In this document: piece after piece, positions 9,137 through 17,906 of the stretch
How positions within the stretch are numbered: position 1 is the first letter of the stretch
How the letters are laid out: each line of letters begins with the position of its first letter
DNA from: Alcanivorax sp. DG881
GTDB lineage: Bacteria; Pseudomonadota; Gammaproteobacteria; Pseudomonadales; Alcanivoracaceae
Length of the DNA: 64,000 nucleotides
Assembly: GCF_000155615.1 (NCBI RefSeq)
Contig: NZ_DS989915.1
Span: forward strand, 259,277 to 323,276
Direction of reading: 5' to 3'
Notes under the pieces: generated by a model
Seen by the model: only the letters and a program-made list of their open reading frames with translations
The model's database searches: none
Told to the model about the DNA's origin: nothing
Position numbers and translations under genes: made by a program

Positions 9137-9272
9137 GGTATTGCCACTGATCTTCCAGGTGCTCACAGGCGCGCTGGATCATGTCTTCGGTAATGGGGAT
9201 TTCCCGGCCGTCCTCATCGATGATGGCCGCGCCGTGGAAATGCGATGCTGAAGGGCTGTTGTTCAGATTCAT
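9099..9272 (-). CDS. small PA1571-like protein
   Basis: A 57-residue reading frame, too short for usual gene calls. It starts at ATG 9272 and reads [20 protein letters not shown], then an [19 protein letters not shown] segment. The pattern '[28 protein letters not shown]' resembles the short conserved proteins called PA1571 family in Pseudomonas, from memory rather than a search. The frame overlaps the 3' end of pdxB by 38 bases in the convergent direction. No ribosome site better than GGGATG is visible. Function unknown. Confidence 0.6.
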   Translation of the reverse strand: MNLNNSPSASHFHGAAIIDEDGREIPITEDMIQRACEHLEDQWQYPTAQYHRAQKVG

Positions 9273-9365
9273 GTGTCATCCCTGCCTGTGCAGTTGGCCT
9301 TTAAATTTACTTAGTGGTTGTCAGTGACAGCAACGCCTATTTTTGTATCTGGATATGACCCTTTT

Positions 9366-10511
9366 ATGAAAGCTGATCAAGGTCTTTGTCTCGGTGTGCT
9401 GGTCAACCCTTATGCCGGCCTGGGTGGCAGCGTTGCGCTGAAAGGCAGCGACGGGGTGCAAACCCGTGAGGAAGCCCTGCGTCGCGGTGCCACGCCCCAG
9501 GCGCCAGGCCGGATGAGCCGGGCACTCAAGGCGCTGTCAGCCGTCAGTAATGTGTCCGTTGTGACCTGGGGCGGTGAAATGGGCGAGAACAGTTGCCGGG
9601 CAGCCAAGGTGCCTTGCACGGTGATTGGTGAGTCGCCCATGCCGAGCAGCCCGGATGACACCCGTGCCGCTGCTGCCGCACTGAAAGCGGCCGGGGCTGA
9701 ACTGATTCTGTTTGCCGGTGGCGATGGCACCGCCCGGGATCTGGTGGATGCCATTGGCCTGGGCACCCCGGTGCTGGGCGTGCCGGCGGGCTGCAAGATG
9801 CATTCTGCCGTGTATGCGGTGAATCCCGAGGCGGCGGGAAGTCTGCTGGCGGAGCTGGCCGGTGGGGGGCTGGTGGCGCTGGAGAGTGCTGAGGTGCGGG
9901 ACATCGACGAAGCCGCGTTCCGCGAGGGCGTGGTCAAGGCCCGTCACTATGGAGAGCTGCAAGTACCGGCAGAAGCCCGTTATCTGCAGCAGGTGAAATG
10001 CGGCGGCCGGGAAGTGGAAGACCTGGTGATTACCGAAGTGGCGGCCTGGGTGGCAGACAGTCTGGAAGACGACACCTGGTACCTGATGGGATCCGGCTCC
10101 ACAGTGGCTGTGGTGATGGAGCAGCTGGGGCTGGAGAATACGCTGCTGGGCGTGGATTTGGTCCGCAATGGCGAGGTGGTCGCGGCGGATCTGGGGGCCA
10201 GGCAGTTACTGGCGCACATTGGCGATGCGCCGGCCAAAGCCGTAATCACCGTGATTGGCGGACAGGGGCATCTGTTTGGCCGTGGCAACCAGCAATTCAG
10301 CCCAGAGCTGATTCGCCGCCTGGGCAAAGAAAATATCCAGATACTGGCTACGCGAACCAAACTGGAAACGCTGGAAGGGCGACCGTTGCTGGTGGACAGT
10401 GGCGATGCGGCGCTGGACAAGCAGTTGTGCGGGTTATGGCCGGTGGCGACCGGGTATGAGGATCAGATTCTTTACCGCGTGGGGACGAATGCGTCTTTAA
10501 TTGAGAGTTGA
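9366..10511 (+). CDS. ATP-NAD kinase family protein
   Basis: Start taken at ATG 9366 (381 residues), which places the conserved GVLVNPYAGLGG at the N terminus as in the family; a TTG at 9318 is less likely. The protein has the NAD-kinase-like fold: the VNPYAG start, the GGDGTARDLVDAIG nucleotide loop around residue 118, the VPAGCKMHSAVYAVNP segment, and the later DLVRNGEVVAADLGARQLL. It belongs to the AcoX/NAD-kinase-like group rather than to the essential NadK, so the true substrate is uncertain. The stop lies within the left arm of a period-7 repeat. Confidence 0.85.
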   Translation: MKADQGLCLGVLVNPYAGLGGSVALKGSDGVQTREEALRRGATPQAPGRMSRALKALSAVSNVSVVTWGGEMGENSCRAAKVPCTVIGESPMPSSPDDTRAAAAALKAAGAELILFAGGDGTARDLVDAIGLGTPVLGVPAGCKMHSAVYAVNPEAAGSLLAELAGGGLVALESAEVRDIDEAAFREGVVKARHYGELQVPAEARYLQQVKCGGREVEDLVITEVAAWVADSLEDDTWYLMGSGSTVAVVMEQLGLENTLLGVDLVRNGEVVAADLGARQLLAHIGDAPAKAVITVIGGQGHLFGRGNQQFSPELIRRLGKENIQILATRTKLETLEGRPLLVDSGDAALDKQLCGLWPVATGYEDQILYRVGTNASLIES

Positions 10512-10674
10512 TAGTGGTTTGAGAGTGGACAGTTGATAACTCGCGCTTGAACGTTGATTGGTCCTGAAATTAAAGAGGCCGCACCCATGGCCATGGGTGC
10601 GGCCTCTTTGCGTTTAGTGGATAACCTCGTTGGTTCGCGCAGTTGTCAACGGTCCACTATCAACTGCCAATTTT
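10505..10674. repeat. mirrored period-7 repeat arms around a palindrome
   Basis: Left arm at 10505-10543 repeats an AGTTGAT/AGTGGAC heptamer; right arm at 10641-10674 repeats the reverse complement (GTCAACG, GTCCACT, ATCAACT). Between them is the 38-base palindrome at 10572-10609. The whole can fold into a long imperfect hairpin between two convergent genes. Confidence 0.75.
10572..10609. terminator. bidirectional terminator palindrome
   Basis: A perfect 19-base inverted repeat without spacer (AAAGAGGCCGCACCCATGG and its complement) between the NAD-kinase-like gene and the convergent htpX. A-rich and T-rich ends on both sides fit a two-way Rho-independent terminator. Confidence 0.75.
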
Positions 10675-10679
10675 ACCTC

Positions 10680-11576
10680 TCACCCATGGCGCTTTTCTTG
10701 CAGCGCCGCGATGCGGTCATCCAGCGGCGGGTGCGAAGAGAATAGGGCTTTCAAACCTTGCTTCACGCCAGAGTTGATGCCGAAAGCCACCAGGGTATCC
10801 GGCATCTGGTTGGGGACCTTCGACTCCGCTTTCAGCCGTTGCAGGGCAGAAATCATGTCGCGTCGGTCAGCCAGTTGAGCGCCGGCCACATCGGCCCGGT
10901 ATTCCCGGAAGCGGGAGAACTTCATCACGATGGTGCTGGCGGCAATGCCGAAGATAATTTCTGCCACGATCACCACGATGTAGTAACCGAAGCCCAGGCC
11001 GCCGCCACCGTCACGACGCAGGAAGCTGTCGATCACATAGCCCACCACGCGGGCGGCAAAAATCACAAAGGTGTTCACCACGCCCTGGATCAGGCTGAGG
11101 GTCACCATGTCGCCGTTGGCCACGTGGCCAATTTCATGGGCCAGCACCGCGCGGACTTCCTCGGGGCGAAAACGGCTTAGCAGCCCCTGGGAAACCGCCA
11201 CCAGCGCATCATTCTTGTTCCAGCCGGTGGCGAAGGCATTGGATTGCTGAGCCGGAAAAATACCCACTTCAGGCATCTTGATGCCCGCCTTGTCGGACAG
11301 CTCTTTCACCGTATCCAGCAGCCAGCGCTCCGCCTGGTTGCCGGGCTCCTTGATGATCTGCACCTTGGCGGACCATTTGGCCATGGGCTTGGATATCAGC
11401 AGTGAAATCAGTGAGCCGGCAAAGCCGAACACCGCACTGAAAATCAGCAGGCTGGTCAGGTCCAGGCCACCGCCGCTCTGGGCGAAATAGCTGTTAACGC
11501 CAAGCAGGCTAAGGGTAATGCTGGCGACCACAATAACCGCCAGGTTGGTAAGCAGATAAAGCGCGATGCGCATCAT
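10680..11576 (-). CDS. htpX: membrane metalloprotease HtpX
   Basis: HtpX is an inner-membrane zinc protease that cuts misfolded membrane proteins, working alongside FtsH. The 298-residue protein has two N-terminal membrane helices (about residues 4-28 and 40-61), the zinc motif HEIGH at 147-151 with the downstream glutamate in [12 protein letters not shown], and two further helices at about 158-178 and 195-218. It ends with the conserved [13 protein letters not shown]. Length and order fit the family fully. The gene converges on the NAD-kinase-like gene, sharing the palindromic terminator. In other bacteria htpX is under Cpx or heat-shock control; no such site is identified here. Confidence 0.97.
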   Translation of the reverse strand: MMRIALYLLTNLAVIVVASITLSLLGVNSYFAQSGGGLDLTSLLIFSAVFGFAGSLISLLISKPMAKWSAKVQIIKEPGNQAERWLLDTVKELSDKAGIKMPEVGIFPAQQSNAFATGWNKNDALVAVSQGLLSRFRPEEVRAVLAHEIGHVANGDMVTLSLIQGVVNTFVIFAARVVGYVIDSFLRRDGGGGLGFGYYIVVIVAEIIFGIAASTIVMKFSRFREYRADVAGAQLADRRDMISALQRLKAESKVPNQMPDTLVAFGINSGVKQGLKALFSSHPPLDDRIAALQEKRHG

Positions 11577-11646
11577 CGTGGGGACTCTCCATCAGGTAGG
11601 TAATTATTTATTTGGGGGCGGGGCGCAGAGGGTTCAAGGCTTGGGC

Positions 11647-11652
11647 TATAAT
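11647..11652 (+). promoter_or_regulatory. -10 element (TATAAT)
   Basis: A consensus TATAAT, preceded by TGGGC, lies about 80 bases before the methyltransferase start. No good -35 is seen, so it may act as an extended -10 promoter. Confidence 0.45.
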
Positions 11653-11732
11653 CTGCCTTTACCCGCTGAATGGAAGCCCCCTGTGCTTTCCGGCAGCATG
11701 CTGTGTCCACCTTTGCGCCTGTATTGATCCCT

Positions 11733-12689
11733 ATGCTCTCGTCTCCGTTATCAGACCTTCTTGCCCCGTATCTGGTTCCACCGTCCCAGCCAAAACATCG
11801 CCTTTTTCATGGTCGTGGCAAAACCGTGCCCTCTCTGGAATGGCTCACCGTAGACCGCTTCCCCCCGGTGTTGGTCGCCACGCTATTCCGCCCCCAGGAG
11901 CAAGCGGTGCTGGCAGAACTGGAAGCCTGCCTTACCGAGGCGCTGGCAGGTTTGGGATGTCAGACATTGGTGTTCCAGCATCGGTACGATGCCAAGGCTG
12001 AGAACCAGGTGATATGTGGTGAGCTACCGGACAGGCCGGTCGCCACAGAGCAGGGGCTGGATTACAAACTGGATTTCCAGCGCGGCCAGAACCTGGGCTT
12101 CTTTGCCGACATGGCGGAGGGGCGTAGCTGGCTGCGTGAACGGGCCGAGGGTTGCAAGGTACTCAACCTGTTCAGTTTCACCTGCAGTTTTTCCGTGGCG
12201 GCGTTGGCGGGAGGGGCACGCTCTGTGGTGAACATTGATCTGTCCGATGCCGCCTTGACCCTGGGCAAGCAGAACCACGCCTTGAATGGCTATCAGGATG
12301 CCCGGGTCCACTACTTGCCCCACAACATTTTCAGAAGCTGGAAAAAGCTGCATAGCCTGGGGCGCTACGACATTATCGTGGTGGATCCACCCAGTGCCCA
12401 GAAAGGCAGCTTTATGGCGGAGAAGGACTACCCGAAAATGCTGCGTAAACTGCATAAGTTATTGGCACCGGAGGCCGATCTGCTGATCTGCCTCAATGCG
12501 CCCTGGCTGGATTACGCCTGGCTGGAGCAATGTGTGGCGGATAACTTGCCGGGGGCGGAGCTGCAAGCCTGCTTGCCTGGCGCCAGTGGTTTTGACGAAG
12601 CGGGAGAGCCCGCGCTGAAAACGCTCCATTACCGTTACCAGCGGCCCGCGATACTGGATGTGTCTGCGGATGGGGGACAGAGTACGTAG
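11733..12689 (+). CDS. RlmI-like SAM-dependent RNA methyltransferase
   Basis: Start chosen at ATG 11733 (318 residues); an in-frame ATG at 11670 would add 21 residues without typical sequence. The protein has the RlmI/RlmK-type Rossmann methyltransferase core: the LNLFSFTCSFSVAALAGGA AdoMet-binding segment around residue 150, INIDLSDAAL-like acidic loop (VVNIDLSDAAL), and the IIVVDPPSAQKGSF catalytic motif typical for base methylation. It lacks the N-terminal PUA domain of RlmI, so it is the shorter member found in pseudomonads and relatives. The target is probably rRNA, but the exact base is not known from sequence. A TATAAT at 11647 may be its promoter. Confidence 0.82.
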   Translation: MLSSPLSDLLAPYLVPPSQPKHRLFHGRGKTVPSLEWLTVDRFPPVLVATLFRPQEQAVLAELEACLTEALAGLGCQTLVFQHRYDAKAENQVICGELPDRPVATEQGLDYKLDFQRGQNLGFFADMAEGRSWLRERAEGCKVLNLFSFTCSFSVAALAGGARSVVNIDLSDAALTLGKQNHALNGYQDARVHYLPHNIFRSWKKLHSLGRYDIIVVDPPSAQKGSFMAEKDYPKMLRKLHKLLAPEADLLICLNAPWLDYAWLEQCVADNLPGAELQACLPGASGFDEAGEPALKTLHYRYQRPAILDVSADGGQST

Positions 12690-12764
12690 CAAGGCCTGTA
12701 GGGATATGCTATCTGTGTAATGGCCTGTGAACCGGGTGATACTTTATGGATGAAGGAGAGCGAC

Positions 12765-13028
12765 ATGAAGCAGATTTTTCTTGTGGTGATGGTGGGTGCG
12801 TCTCTGGGCCTGTCTCCATTGAGCCTTGCCGATGAAAGGCCGCCAGAGGGTGCCAAACCCATTTCCGAATTGGCCAAAATGATTGAAGAGCAGGGGTATT
12901 CCCCGATTACCGAGATTTCCTTTGATCGGGGTCAGCTGGAGGTCGAGGCGTACAAAGGCACCAACAAGCGTGAGCTCAAGGTAGATCCCAAGAGCGGCAA
13001 GATCCTCTCTGATCGCCGGGATGATTAG
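12765..13028 (+). CDS. PepSY-domain secreted protein
   Basis: Start at ATG 12765, behind a good AAGGAG; 87 residues. A signal peptide (MKQIFLVVMVGASLGLSPLSLA) precedes a single PepSY domain, seen in ISELAKMIEEQGYSPITEIS, the GQLEVEAYKG strand and LKVDPKSGKILSDRRD at the end. PepSY domains are thought to bind and inhibit peptidases or to sense in the periplasm. Single-domain forms like this are often near two-component systems, but none is adjacent here. A strong terminator follows at 13118-13148. Confidence 0.85.
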   Translation: MKQIFLVVMVGASLGLSPLSLADERPPEGAKPISELAKMIEEQGYSPITEISFDRGQLEVEAYKGTNKRELKVDPKSGKILSDRRDD

Positions 13029-13117
13029 CGCCGTCGACGGCAGGGACTGAACCCCCTCGTTGAGAGACCATGAGCACCAACGCTCCGCTTCACTGAAGCC
13101 CGCTAAATGTCCCGACA

Positions 13118-13148
13118 GCAAAAGGCCCACATGGTGTGGGCCTTTTGC
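13118..13148. terminator. bidirectional terminator
   Basis: A 14-base perfect stem (GCAAAAGGCCCACA and complement) with a 3-base loop lies between the convergent PepSY gene and the 159-residue conserved protein gene. A/T runs in the stem ends suit termination both ways. Confidence 0.85.
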
Positions 13149-13180
13149 GTTGGTGCGCGGTGATTTAAAGGTGGCGCGGT

Positions 13181-13660
13181 TTATTTGGCGCCGATCGGGG
13201 CGAACTCATCCTTGTCCACCGGCTGCGGATTGCGCGACAGCAGGTAGCGCACCAGCGCCGTAGTGCGAGCTGAATCCTGGGCACGTATCGCCTGAATCAG
13301 TTGTTCGGCAACCGTGGCTTTTTCCAGCTGCACTGTGGCGGGAAGTTGCGGATCGGTTTCTTCAAAGCGTAGATCGCTGAGGGCGGTGAGCAGCACAAAG
13401 GCGCGGTTGCTCAAGACGGCTTGTTCCAGACCTTCCTGAAAAATGGTGGCCTGGTAACGCAGGTAGCCTTCTTCGGCGAGCCACAGCATGGCACCCAGGC
13501 AGCTCATGTGGCGAGTGCTGTGCAAGCCCACATCATCCACCTCGGTGGGGCCGATAATATCTTCCACGTACAAGGCACCCGGGCGAGGGAAACTCATGTA
13601 GCACTGCATCAGAATGCGGGCCACATCGTGGGTGAAATCATCGATATGCAGGTGGGACAT
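13181..13660 (-). CDS. conserved protein of unknown function
   Basis: A 159-residue cytoplasmic protein without signal peptide or membrane helix. I do not recognise its family. It begins MSHLHIDDFTHDVARILMQC, contains a winged-helix-like central stretch (PTEVDDVGLHSTRHMSCLGAMLWLAEEGYLRY) that could bind DNA or another protein, and ends with a polar tail. The middle part, with 'alanine-methionine-leucine-tryptophan-LAEEGYLRY', resembles the recognition part of small winged helices, but this is only a suggestion. It reads toward the PepSY gene and is separated from alaA by the hairpin at 13700-13724. Confidence 0.65.
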   Translation of the reverse strand: MSHLHIDDFTHDVARILMQCYMSFPRPGALYVEDIIGPTEVDDVGLHSTRHMSCLGAMLWLAEEGYLRYQATIFQEGLEQAVLSNRAFVLLTALSDLRFEETDPQLPATVQLEKATVAEQLIQAIRAQDSARTTALVRYLLSRNPQPVDKDEFAPIGAK

Positions 13661-13699
13661 GGGCTTACCTAACAGACGTCATTGTATTGTTCTTTTTGG

Positions 13700-13724
13700 G
13701 CGTCAGACGCTCAGCGTCTGACGC
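13700..13724. repeat. 12-base inverted repeat
   Basis: GCGTCAGACGCT and its complement with one base between, just past the alaA stop. It could stop alaA transcription, but it lacks a T run in either direction, so it may instead be an RNA-stabilising hairpin or protein site. Confidence 0.6.
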
Positions 13725-13733
13725 AGTCATACG

Positions 13734-14963
13734 TTACTTCTTGCGTGCCCGGTCAAGATAACGGGCAATCCGGCCGATGGAATCTTCCAGGTCATCCGGG
13801 CGGGGCAGGAACACCACGCGGAAATGGTCCGGGTCGGGCCAGTTGAAGGCGGTGCCCTGAACGATCAGCACTTTTTCTTCGCGGAGCAGGTCCAGCGCAA
13901 AGGCTTCATCGTCTTCGAACGGGAAGACCTTCGGGTCCAGCTTTGGGAACAGGTACAACGCGGATTTGGGTTTCACGCAGCTAACGCCGGGAATCGAGTC
14001 GAGCATTTCCCAGGCCAGATCACGCTGGCGCCCCAGGCGGCCGGTGGGCAGCACCAGATCACCAATGCTCTGGTAGCCGCCCAGTGCCGTTTGGATGGCA
14101 TGCTGGCTGGGCACATTGGCACACAGACGCATGCTGGCCAGCATATCCAGCCCTTCGATATAGCTTTCCGCCCGGTGTTTGGCGCCGGAAATAACCATCC
14201 AGCCGGCACGGAAACCGGCAGCACGGTAGTTCTTGGACAGGCCGTTAAAGGTGATGAACAGCAGATCATCGGCCATGGAGGCGATGGAGGTATGTTCTTC
14301 GCCGTCGTAGAGAATCTTGTCGTAGATTTCATCGGCGAACACGATCAGGTTGTTCTCGCGGGCGATCTGCAACAGCTCGCGCAACATGGCCGGCTCGTAA
14401 TTGGCACCGGTGGGGTTGTTCGGGTTGATGATCACCAGTGCCTTGGTGTTCTTGTTCACCTTGGCGCGAATGTCTTCCAGAGACGGCTGCCAGTCCTGCT
14501 GTTCATCGCACAGGTAATGCACCGGGGTGCCACCGGATAACCGCACGGAGGCAGTCCATAGCGGGTAGTCAGGCGCGGGCAGCAGAACTTCATCGCCGCT
14601 GTTGAGCAGTGCCTGCATGGCCATGACAATCAGCTCGGACACCCCGTTGCCGATGATTACGTCATCCACGGTGACGCCTTCAATGCCCTTGGTCTGGGTG
14701 TATTGCATCACCGCCTTGCGGGCCGGGAACAGGCCCTTGGAATGGCAATACCCGGTAGAATCCGGCAGATTGGCGATCACGTCCTGAAGCAGTTCTTCGG
14801 GGGCTTCGAAACCGAACGGGGCCGGGTTGCCGATATTCAGCTTGATTACCCGGTGGCCTTCGTCTTCCAGGCGGTGCGCTTCACGCAGCACGGGGCCGCG
14901 AATGTCGTAACATACGCCTTTGAGTTTGTCGGATTTGCTGACGTGGTATTGATCGCTTGTCAT
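13734..14963 (-). CDS. alaA: alanine aminotransferase AlaA
   Basis: A 409-residue class I/II PLP-dependent aminotransferase that makes alanine from pyruvate with glutamate as donor. It matches the E. coli AlaA (YfbQ) group over its whole length: VIKLNIGNPAPFGF near residue 40, the NPNNPTGANY segment at about 180-189, DEIYDKILYD at 211-220, and the PLP lysine Lys244 in GLSKNYR. The ending LPRPDDLEDSIGRIARYL is also typical. It is a single-gene unit with a hairpin behind it. Confidence 0.93.
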   Translation of the reverse strand: MTSDQYHVSKSDKLKGVCYDIRGPVLREAHRLEDEGHRVIKLNIGNPAPFGFEAPEELLQDVIANLPDSTGYCHSKGLFPARKAVMQYTQTKGIEGVTVDDVIIGNGVSELIVMAMQALLNSGDEVLLPAPDYPLWTASVRLSGGTPVHYLCDEQQDWQPSLEDIRAKVNKNTKALVIINPNNPTGANYEPAMLRELLQIARENNLIVFADEIYDKILYDGEEHTSIASMADDLLFITFNGLSKNYRAAGFRAGWMVISGAKHRAESYIEGLDMLASMRLCANVPSQHAIQTALGGYQSIGDLVLPTGRLGRQRDLAWEMLDSIPGVSCVKPKSALYLFPKLDPKVFPFEDDEAFALDLLREEKVLIVQGTAFNWPDPDHFRVVFLPRPDDLEDSIGRIARYLDRARKK

Positions 14964-15071
14964 GAAGTTCCCGCAGGTCGACTCGTAGAGGGCAGGGAAG
15001 TGATTCTACAATGCGTCCTTTTCACTGTATATCTGACGCCCGCATACAAAAGGCACAAACCGGAGTAGAGC

Positions 15072-15740
15072 GTGACCCCATTCAAGGATTTACTGGCCCT
15101 GGCGGTGAACCGCAAAGGCTCACTGAAAGCGGTGCAGTCACAGCTGCCTGACGTCGCCGATGCACAAACTCTGCGTGGCCGTGACGATGCGTTTTATATG
15201 TCAGCGTTAACCCGCCGTATTTTTCGTGCCGGTTTGAAACATTCCCTGGTGGACAACAAGTGGCCGGCATTCGAGGAGGCCTTTTTCGGTTTCGACCCGG
15301 AGAAGCTGGTGCTGATGCCGGACTCCATGCTCGACGAGCGCATGCAGGACACCCGTTTGATTCGCCACTGGGGCAAGATGAAAGCGATCCGCCATAACGC
15401 CCAGCTGGTGCTCGACCTGGCCGAAGAGTACGGCAGTGTGGGGAACTGGCTGGCGGACTGGCCGGCGGACGATACCGTGGGCATGTGGCTGTTGCTGAAG
15501 AAGCGCGGCAAGCAGCTGGGCGGCAATTCCGGTGCCGCGTTTTTGCGCATGGTGGGGCGCGATACCTGGTATCCCACTGGCGATGTGGTGGCCGCGCTGA
15601 AAGCGCAGAACATTATCGACAAACCCCCGGTGAGCCAGCGGGACCAGAAAGCCGTCCAGGCCGCTTTCAACACCTGGCAGGCGGAAAGCGGGCGGCCCCA
15701 GGCGCATATCAGCAAGGTGCTGGCGTTTACCGTGGGTTGA
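15072..15740 (+). CDS. DNA-3-methyladenine glycosylase I-like protein
   Basis: A 222-residue protein starting at GTG 15072, 7 bases after a CGGAG site. It resembles the Tag superfamily of base-excision glycosylases that remove 3-methyladenine: MSALTRRIFRAGLKHSLVDN, W-x-x-FEEAFFGFDP, and the helical core HWGKMKAIRHNAQLVLDLA. The match is to the divergent form common in pseudomonads and Alcanivorax, not to E. coli Tag itself; the zinc-binding cysteines and histidines of E. coli Tag are not evident. Activity as a glycosylase is therefore probable but not assured. No operon partner. Confidence 0.72.
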   Translation: MTPFKDLLALAVNRKGSLKAVQSQLPDVADAQTLRGRDDAFYMSALTRRIFRAGLKHSLVDNKWPAFEEAFFGFDPEKLVLMPDSMLDERMQDTRLIRHWGKMKAIRHNAQLVLDLAEEYGSVGNWLADWPADDTVGMWLLLKKRGKQLGGNSGAAFLRMVGRDTWYPTGDVVAALKAQNIIDKPPVSQRDQKAVQAAFNTWQAESGRPQAHISKVLAFTVG

Positions 15741-15801
15741 TCCAATCCTGGAACTCTCGTGCTTTATTAAGAGTCGTGACTGGCTTGATGCAGGCGAAAA
15801 C

Positions 15802-15820
15802 ATAAATGATAATGACTCGC
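15802..15820. promoter_or_regulatory. Fur-box-like site
   Basis: ATAAATGATAATGACTCGC matches 12 of 19 positions of the classic GATAATGATAATCATTATC Fur consensus, with the strongest agreement in the central ATGATAAT. It sits 24 bases before the iron permease start, where bound Fur would block transcription under iron-rich conditions. Confidence 0.55.
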
Positions 15821-15843
15821 CTTTAATGCACTGAATCGAGTTC

Positions 15844-17766
15844 ATGCCTATGCCGCGCACCTTCCTGGCCCGTCCTTTCTTCGGGGTCCTGCTCGTGTTT
15901 TTCTGTTTTTCCCTGCCTGCCCATGCCGCCAACCAGACTGCCCTTGTCCAGCTGGTCGAGTATGTGGGGGCGGACTATATCAATGCCGTGGTGGATGGCG
16001 AGATTGTCAGCCCGGCAGAATATGCCGAAATGGCGGAATTCTCCGTGCTGCTGGCCGAAGGGGTGGCAGAACTGCCGGAGGCTGAAGGCAAGCAGACCCT
16101 GCAAACCCAGGCCAGTGACCTGCAGCAAGCGGTGGCCGATAAAGCGGCGGAGAGTGAGATCAAGGGGCTGGCGCAGTCTATCCGCGCGACCCTGGTGAGT
16201 GTGTACGGCATTCCCGTGTCCCCGAAAAAAGCGCCGGACCAAGCACACGCGGCCGCGCTGTACCAGAGTCAGTGCGCGGCCTGCCACGGGGCCGAGGGCA
16301 AGGGTGATGGGCCGGCTGGCGTGGCGCTGGAGCCGGCGCCCACCGATTTTACCGAGGTGGAACGCTACAACGGCCGTTCACTGCTGGGGCTGCATACCAC
16401 CATCACCCAAGGGGTCGACGGCACTGGCATGGCGGCTTACGCAGACACCTTGAGTGAGGAAGACCGCTGGGCACTGGCTTTTTATGTGGGGGCCAAGGCG
16501 GTCACCGATCAGGTGGCCGAGGAGGGCGAACAGGTTTTCAGTACCGTGCCTGGCATGAAAAGCACTCTCACCTTGGACACTCTGGTGGCTCAGGCTCCGG
16601 AAGATGTGCTCAAGGAGCAAGGCCCGAAAGCCTATGCGGCCCTGGGGTACCTGCGCCGCACCCCCGGTGCGTTGTTTAACAAGAACCGTTTCATCGCCTT
16701 GAGTCATGACAAGCTGACCGATGCCGACAAGGCGTATCAGGCCGGCGATAGGAAAGCTGCTAAGGCGGCGGCGCTGTCTGCCTACCTGGATGGTTTTGAA
16801 ATGATTGAGCAGCAGCTGGCTGCGGTGGACAGCGAGCTGATGCGCAGTGCGGAATCCCGCTTTATGGCGGTACGCGAAGCCATCGACCGGGATCGTGAGG
16901 CCAGTGAGGTGAGCGACAAGGTGGCGGCAGCCCAACAGGGCCTGGCCCGGGCCAGTGATGCCTTGTCCGGTGACGGCCTGAGCCCGGCGGCAACCTTGTC
17001 TGCCAGCTTCTTCATCCTGTTCCGTGAAGGTCTGGAGGCCCTGCTGGTGGTGGCTGCACTGTTGACGTTTACCCGCAAGGCCAACGCGGTGAAGGCGACC
17101 CGCCATATTCACTATGGCTGGATCACGGCGTTAGTGGCCGGCGGCCTGACCTGGTACGTGGCCAACACGCTGATTACCTTCAGTGGGGCATCGCGGGAAA
17201 TGACCGAAGGCTTTGCCGGTGTCGTGGCCGCGCTGATTCTGTTTTATGTGGGCTTCTGGATGCACAGCAACAGCAATAGCCAGAAGTGGATGGGGTACAT
17301 CAAGAGCAAGGTGGACAATGCCCTGGGCGGCGGCACCATCTGGGTCTTGGCCTTCGTGTCCTTCATTTCCGTGTACCGCGAAATTTTCGAGACCATCCTG
17401 TTCTACGAGGCCCTGTTGAGCCAGGTGACGGCGGCGACTCAGCCTTACCTGTTTTACGGTATGGGGGCGGCCATTCTGGCGCTGGCGGTGGTGTGTTTCC
17501 TGGTCTTCCGCATTGGCATGCGCTTGCCCCTGAGTCTGTTCTTCCGCGTGACCAGCATTGTCCTGCTGATCCTGTCGGTGATTCTGCTTGGCAACGGCAT
17601 TGCCGCCCTGCAGGAAGCCGGGCTGATCAGTGCGTTCTACCTGGGCGTGCCCACCATCGAATGGTTGGGTCTCTACCCGACCGTGCAAGGTGTGGTCGCA
17701 CAATCAGTGGCGATTATCCTGGCCGTGGTTTTCTGGCTGCGTGGGCGTCGCGGCCAGTCGGCCTGA
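15844..17766 (+). CDS. cytochrome c/FTR1 fused iron permease
   Basis: A 640-residue two-part protein for iron uptake. Residues 1-29 are a signal peptide. The periplasmic part contains a c-type heme site CAACH at 144-148 with a downstream Met ligand region (GTGMAAYADTLSEEDRWALAFYV). From about residue 385 the FTR1 permease domain follows with seven predicted membrane helices and two glutamate-rich iron motifs of REGLE type (LFREGLEALLVV and YREIFETILFYEAL). FTR1 permeases import iron after redox conversion, and the fused cytochrome probably supplies the electron step. The gene is alone, with a Fur-like site before it and a clear terminator after it, so iron repression is likely. Confidence 0.9.
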   Translation: MPMPRTFLARPFFGVLLVFFCFSLPAHAANQTALVQLVEYVGADYINAVVDGEIVSPAEYAEMAEFSVLLAEGVAELPEAEGKQTLQTQASDLQQAVADKAAESEIKGLAQSIRATLVSVYGIPVSPKKAPDQAHAAALYQSQCAACHGAEGKGDGPAGVALEPAPTDFTEVERYNGRSLLGLHTTITQGVDGTGMAAYADTLSEEDRWALAFYVGAKAVTDQVAEEGEQVFSTVPGMKSTLTLDTLVAQAPEDVLKEQGPKAYAALGYLRRTPGALFNKNRFIALSHDKLTDADKAYQAGDRKAAKAAALSAYLDGFEMIEQQLAAVDSELMRSAESRFMAVREAIDRDREASEVSDKVAAAQQGLARASDALSGDGLSPAATLSASFFILFREGLEALLVVAALLTFTRKANAVKATRHIHYGWITALVAGGLTWYVANTLITFSGASREMTEGFAGVVAALILFYVGFWMHSNSNSQKWMGYIKSKVDNALGGGTIWVLAFVSFISVYREIFETILFYEALLSQVTAATQPYLFYGMGAAILALAVVCFLVFRIGMRLPLSLFFRVTSIVLLILSVILLGNGIAALQEAGLISAFYLGVPTIEWLGLYPTVQGVVAQSVAIILAVVFWLRGRRGQSA

Positions 17767-17805
17767 GCACTGAGTTGCTCCGGGTATCGTGTCCCGGATT
17801 GAAAG

Positions 17806-17828
17806 AGCCGCCTACGGGCGGCTTTTTT
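17806..17828 (+). terminator. Rho-independent terminator
   Basis: Stem AGCCGCC/GGCGGCT with a TACG tetraloop followed by five T, 40 bases past the iron permease stop. Confidence 0.9.
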
Positions 17829-17906
17829 GATTGACGGGCCAGCCCGTGGCTACAGTCACTGCTGTGAATCGCGTAGACTTTTCGTTCCGTTAGTTCAGGA
17901 CATTTC

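Noticed and set aside
13700..13724. Rho-independent terminator of alaA
   Set aside because: The stem is strong but neither strand has a following T run; kept only as an inverted repeat.
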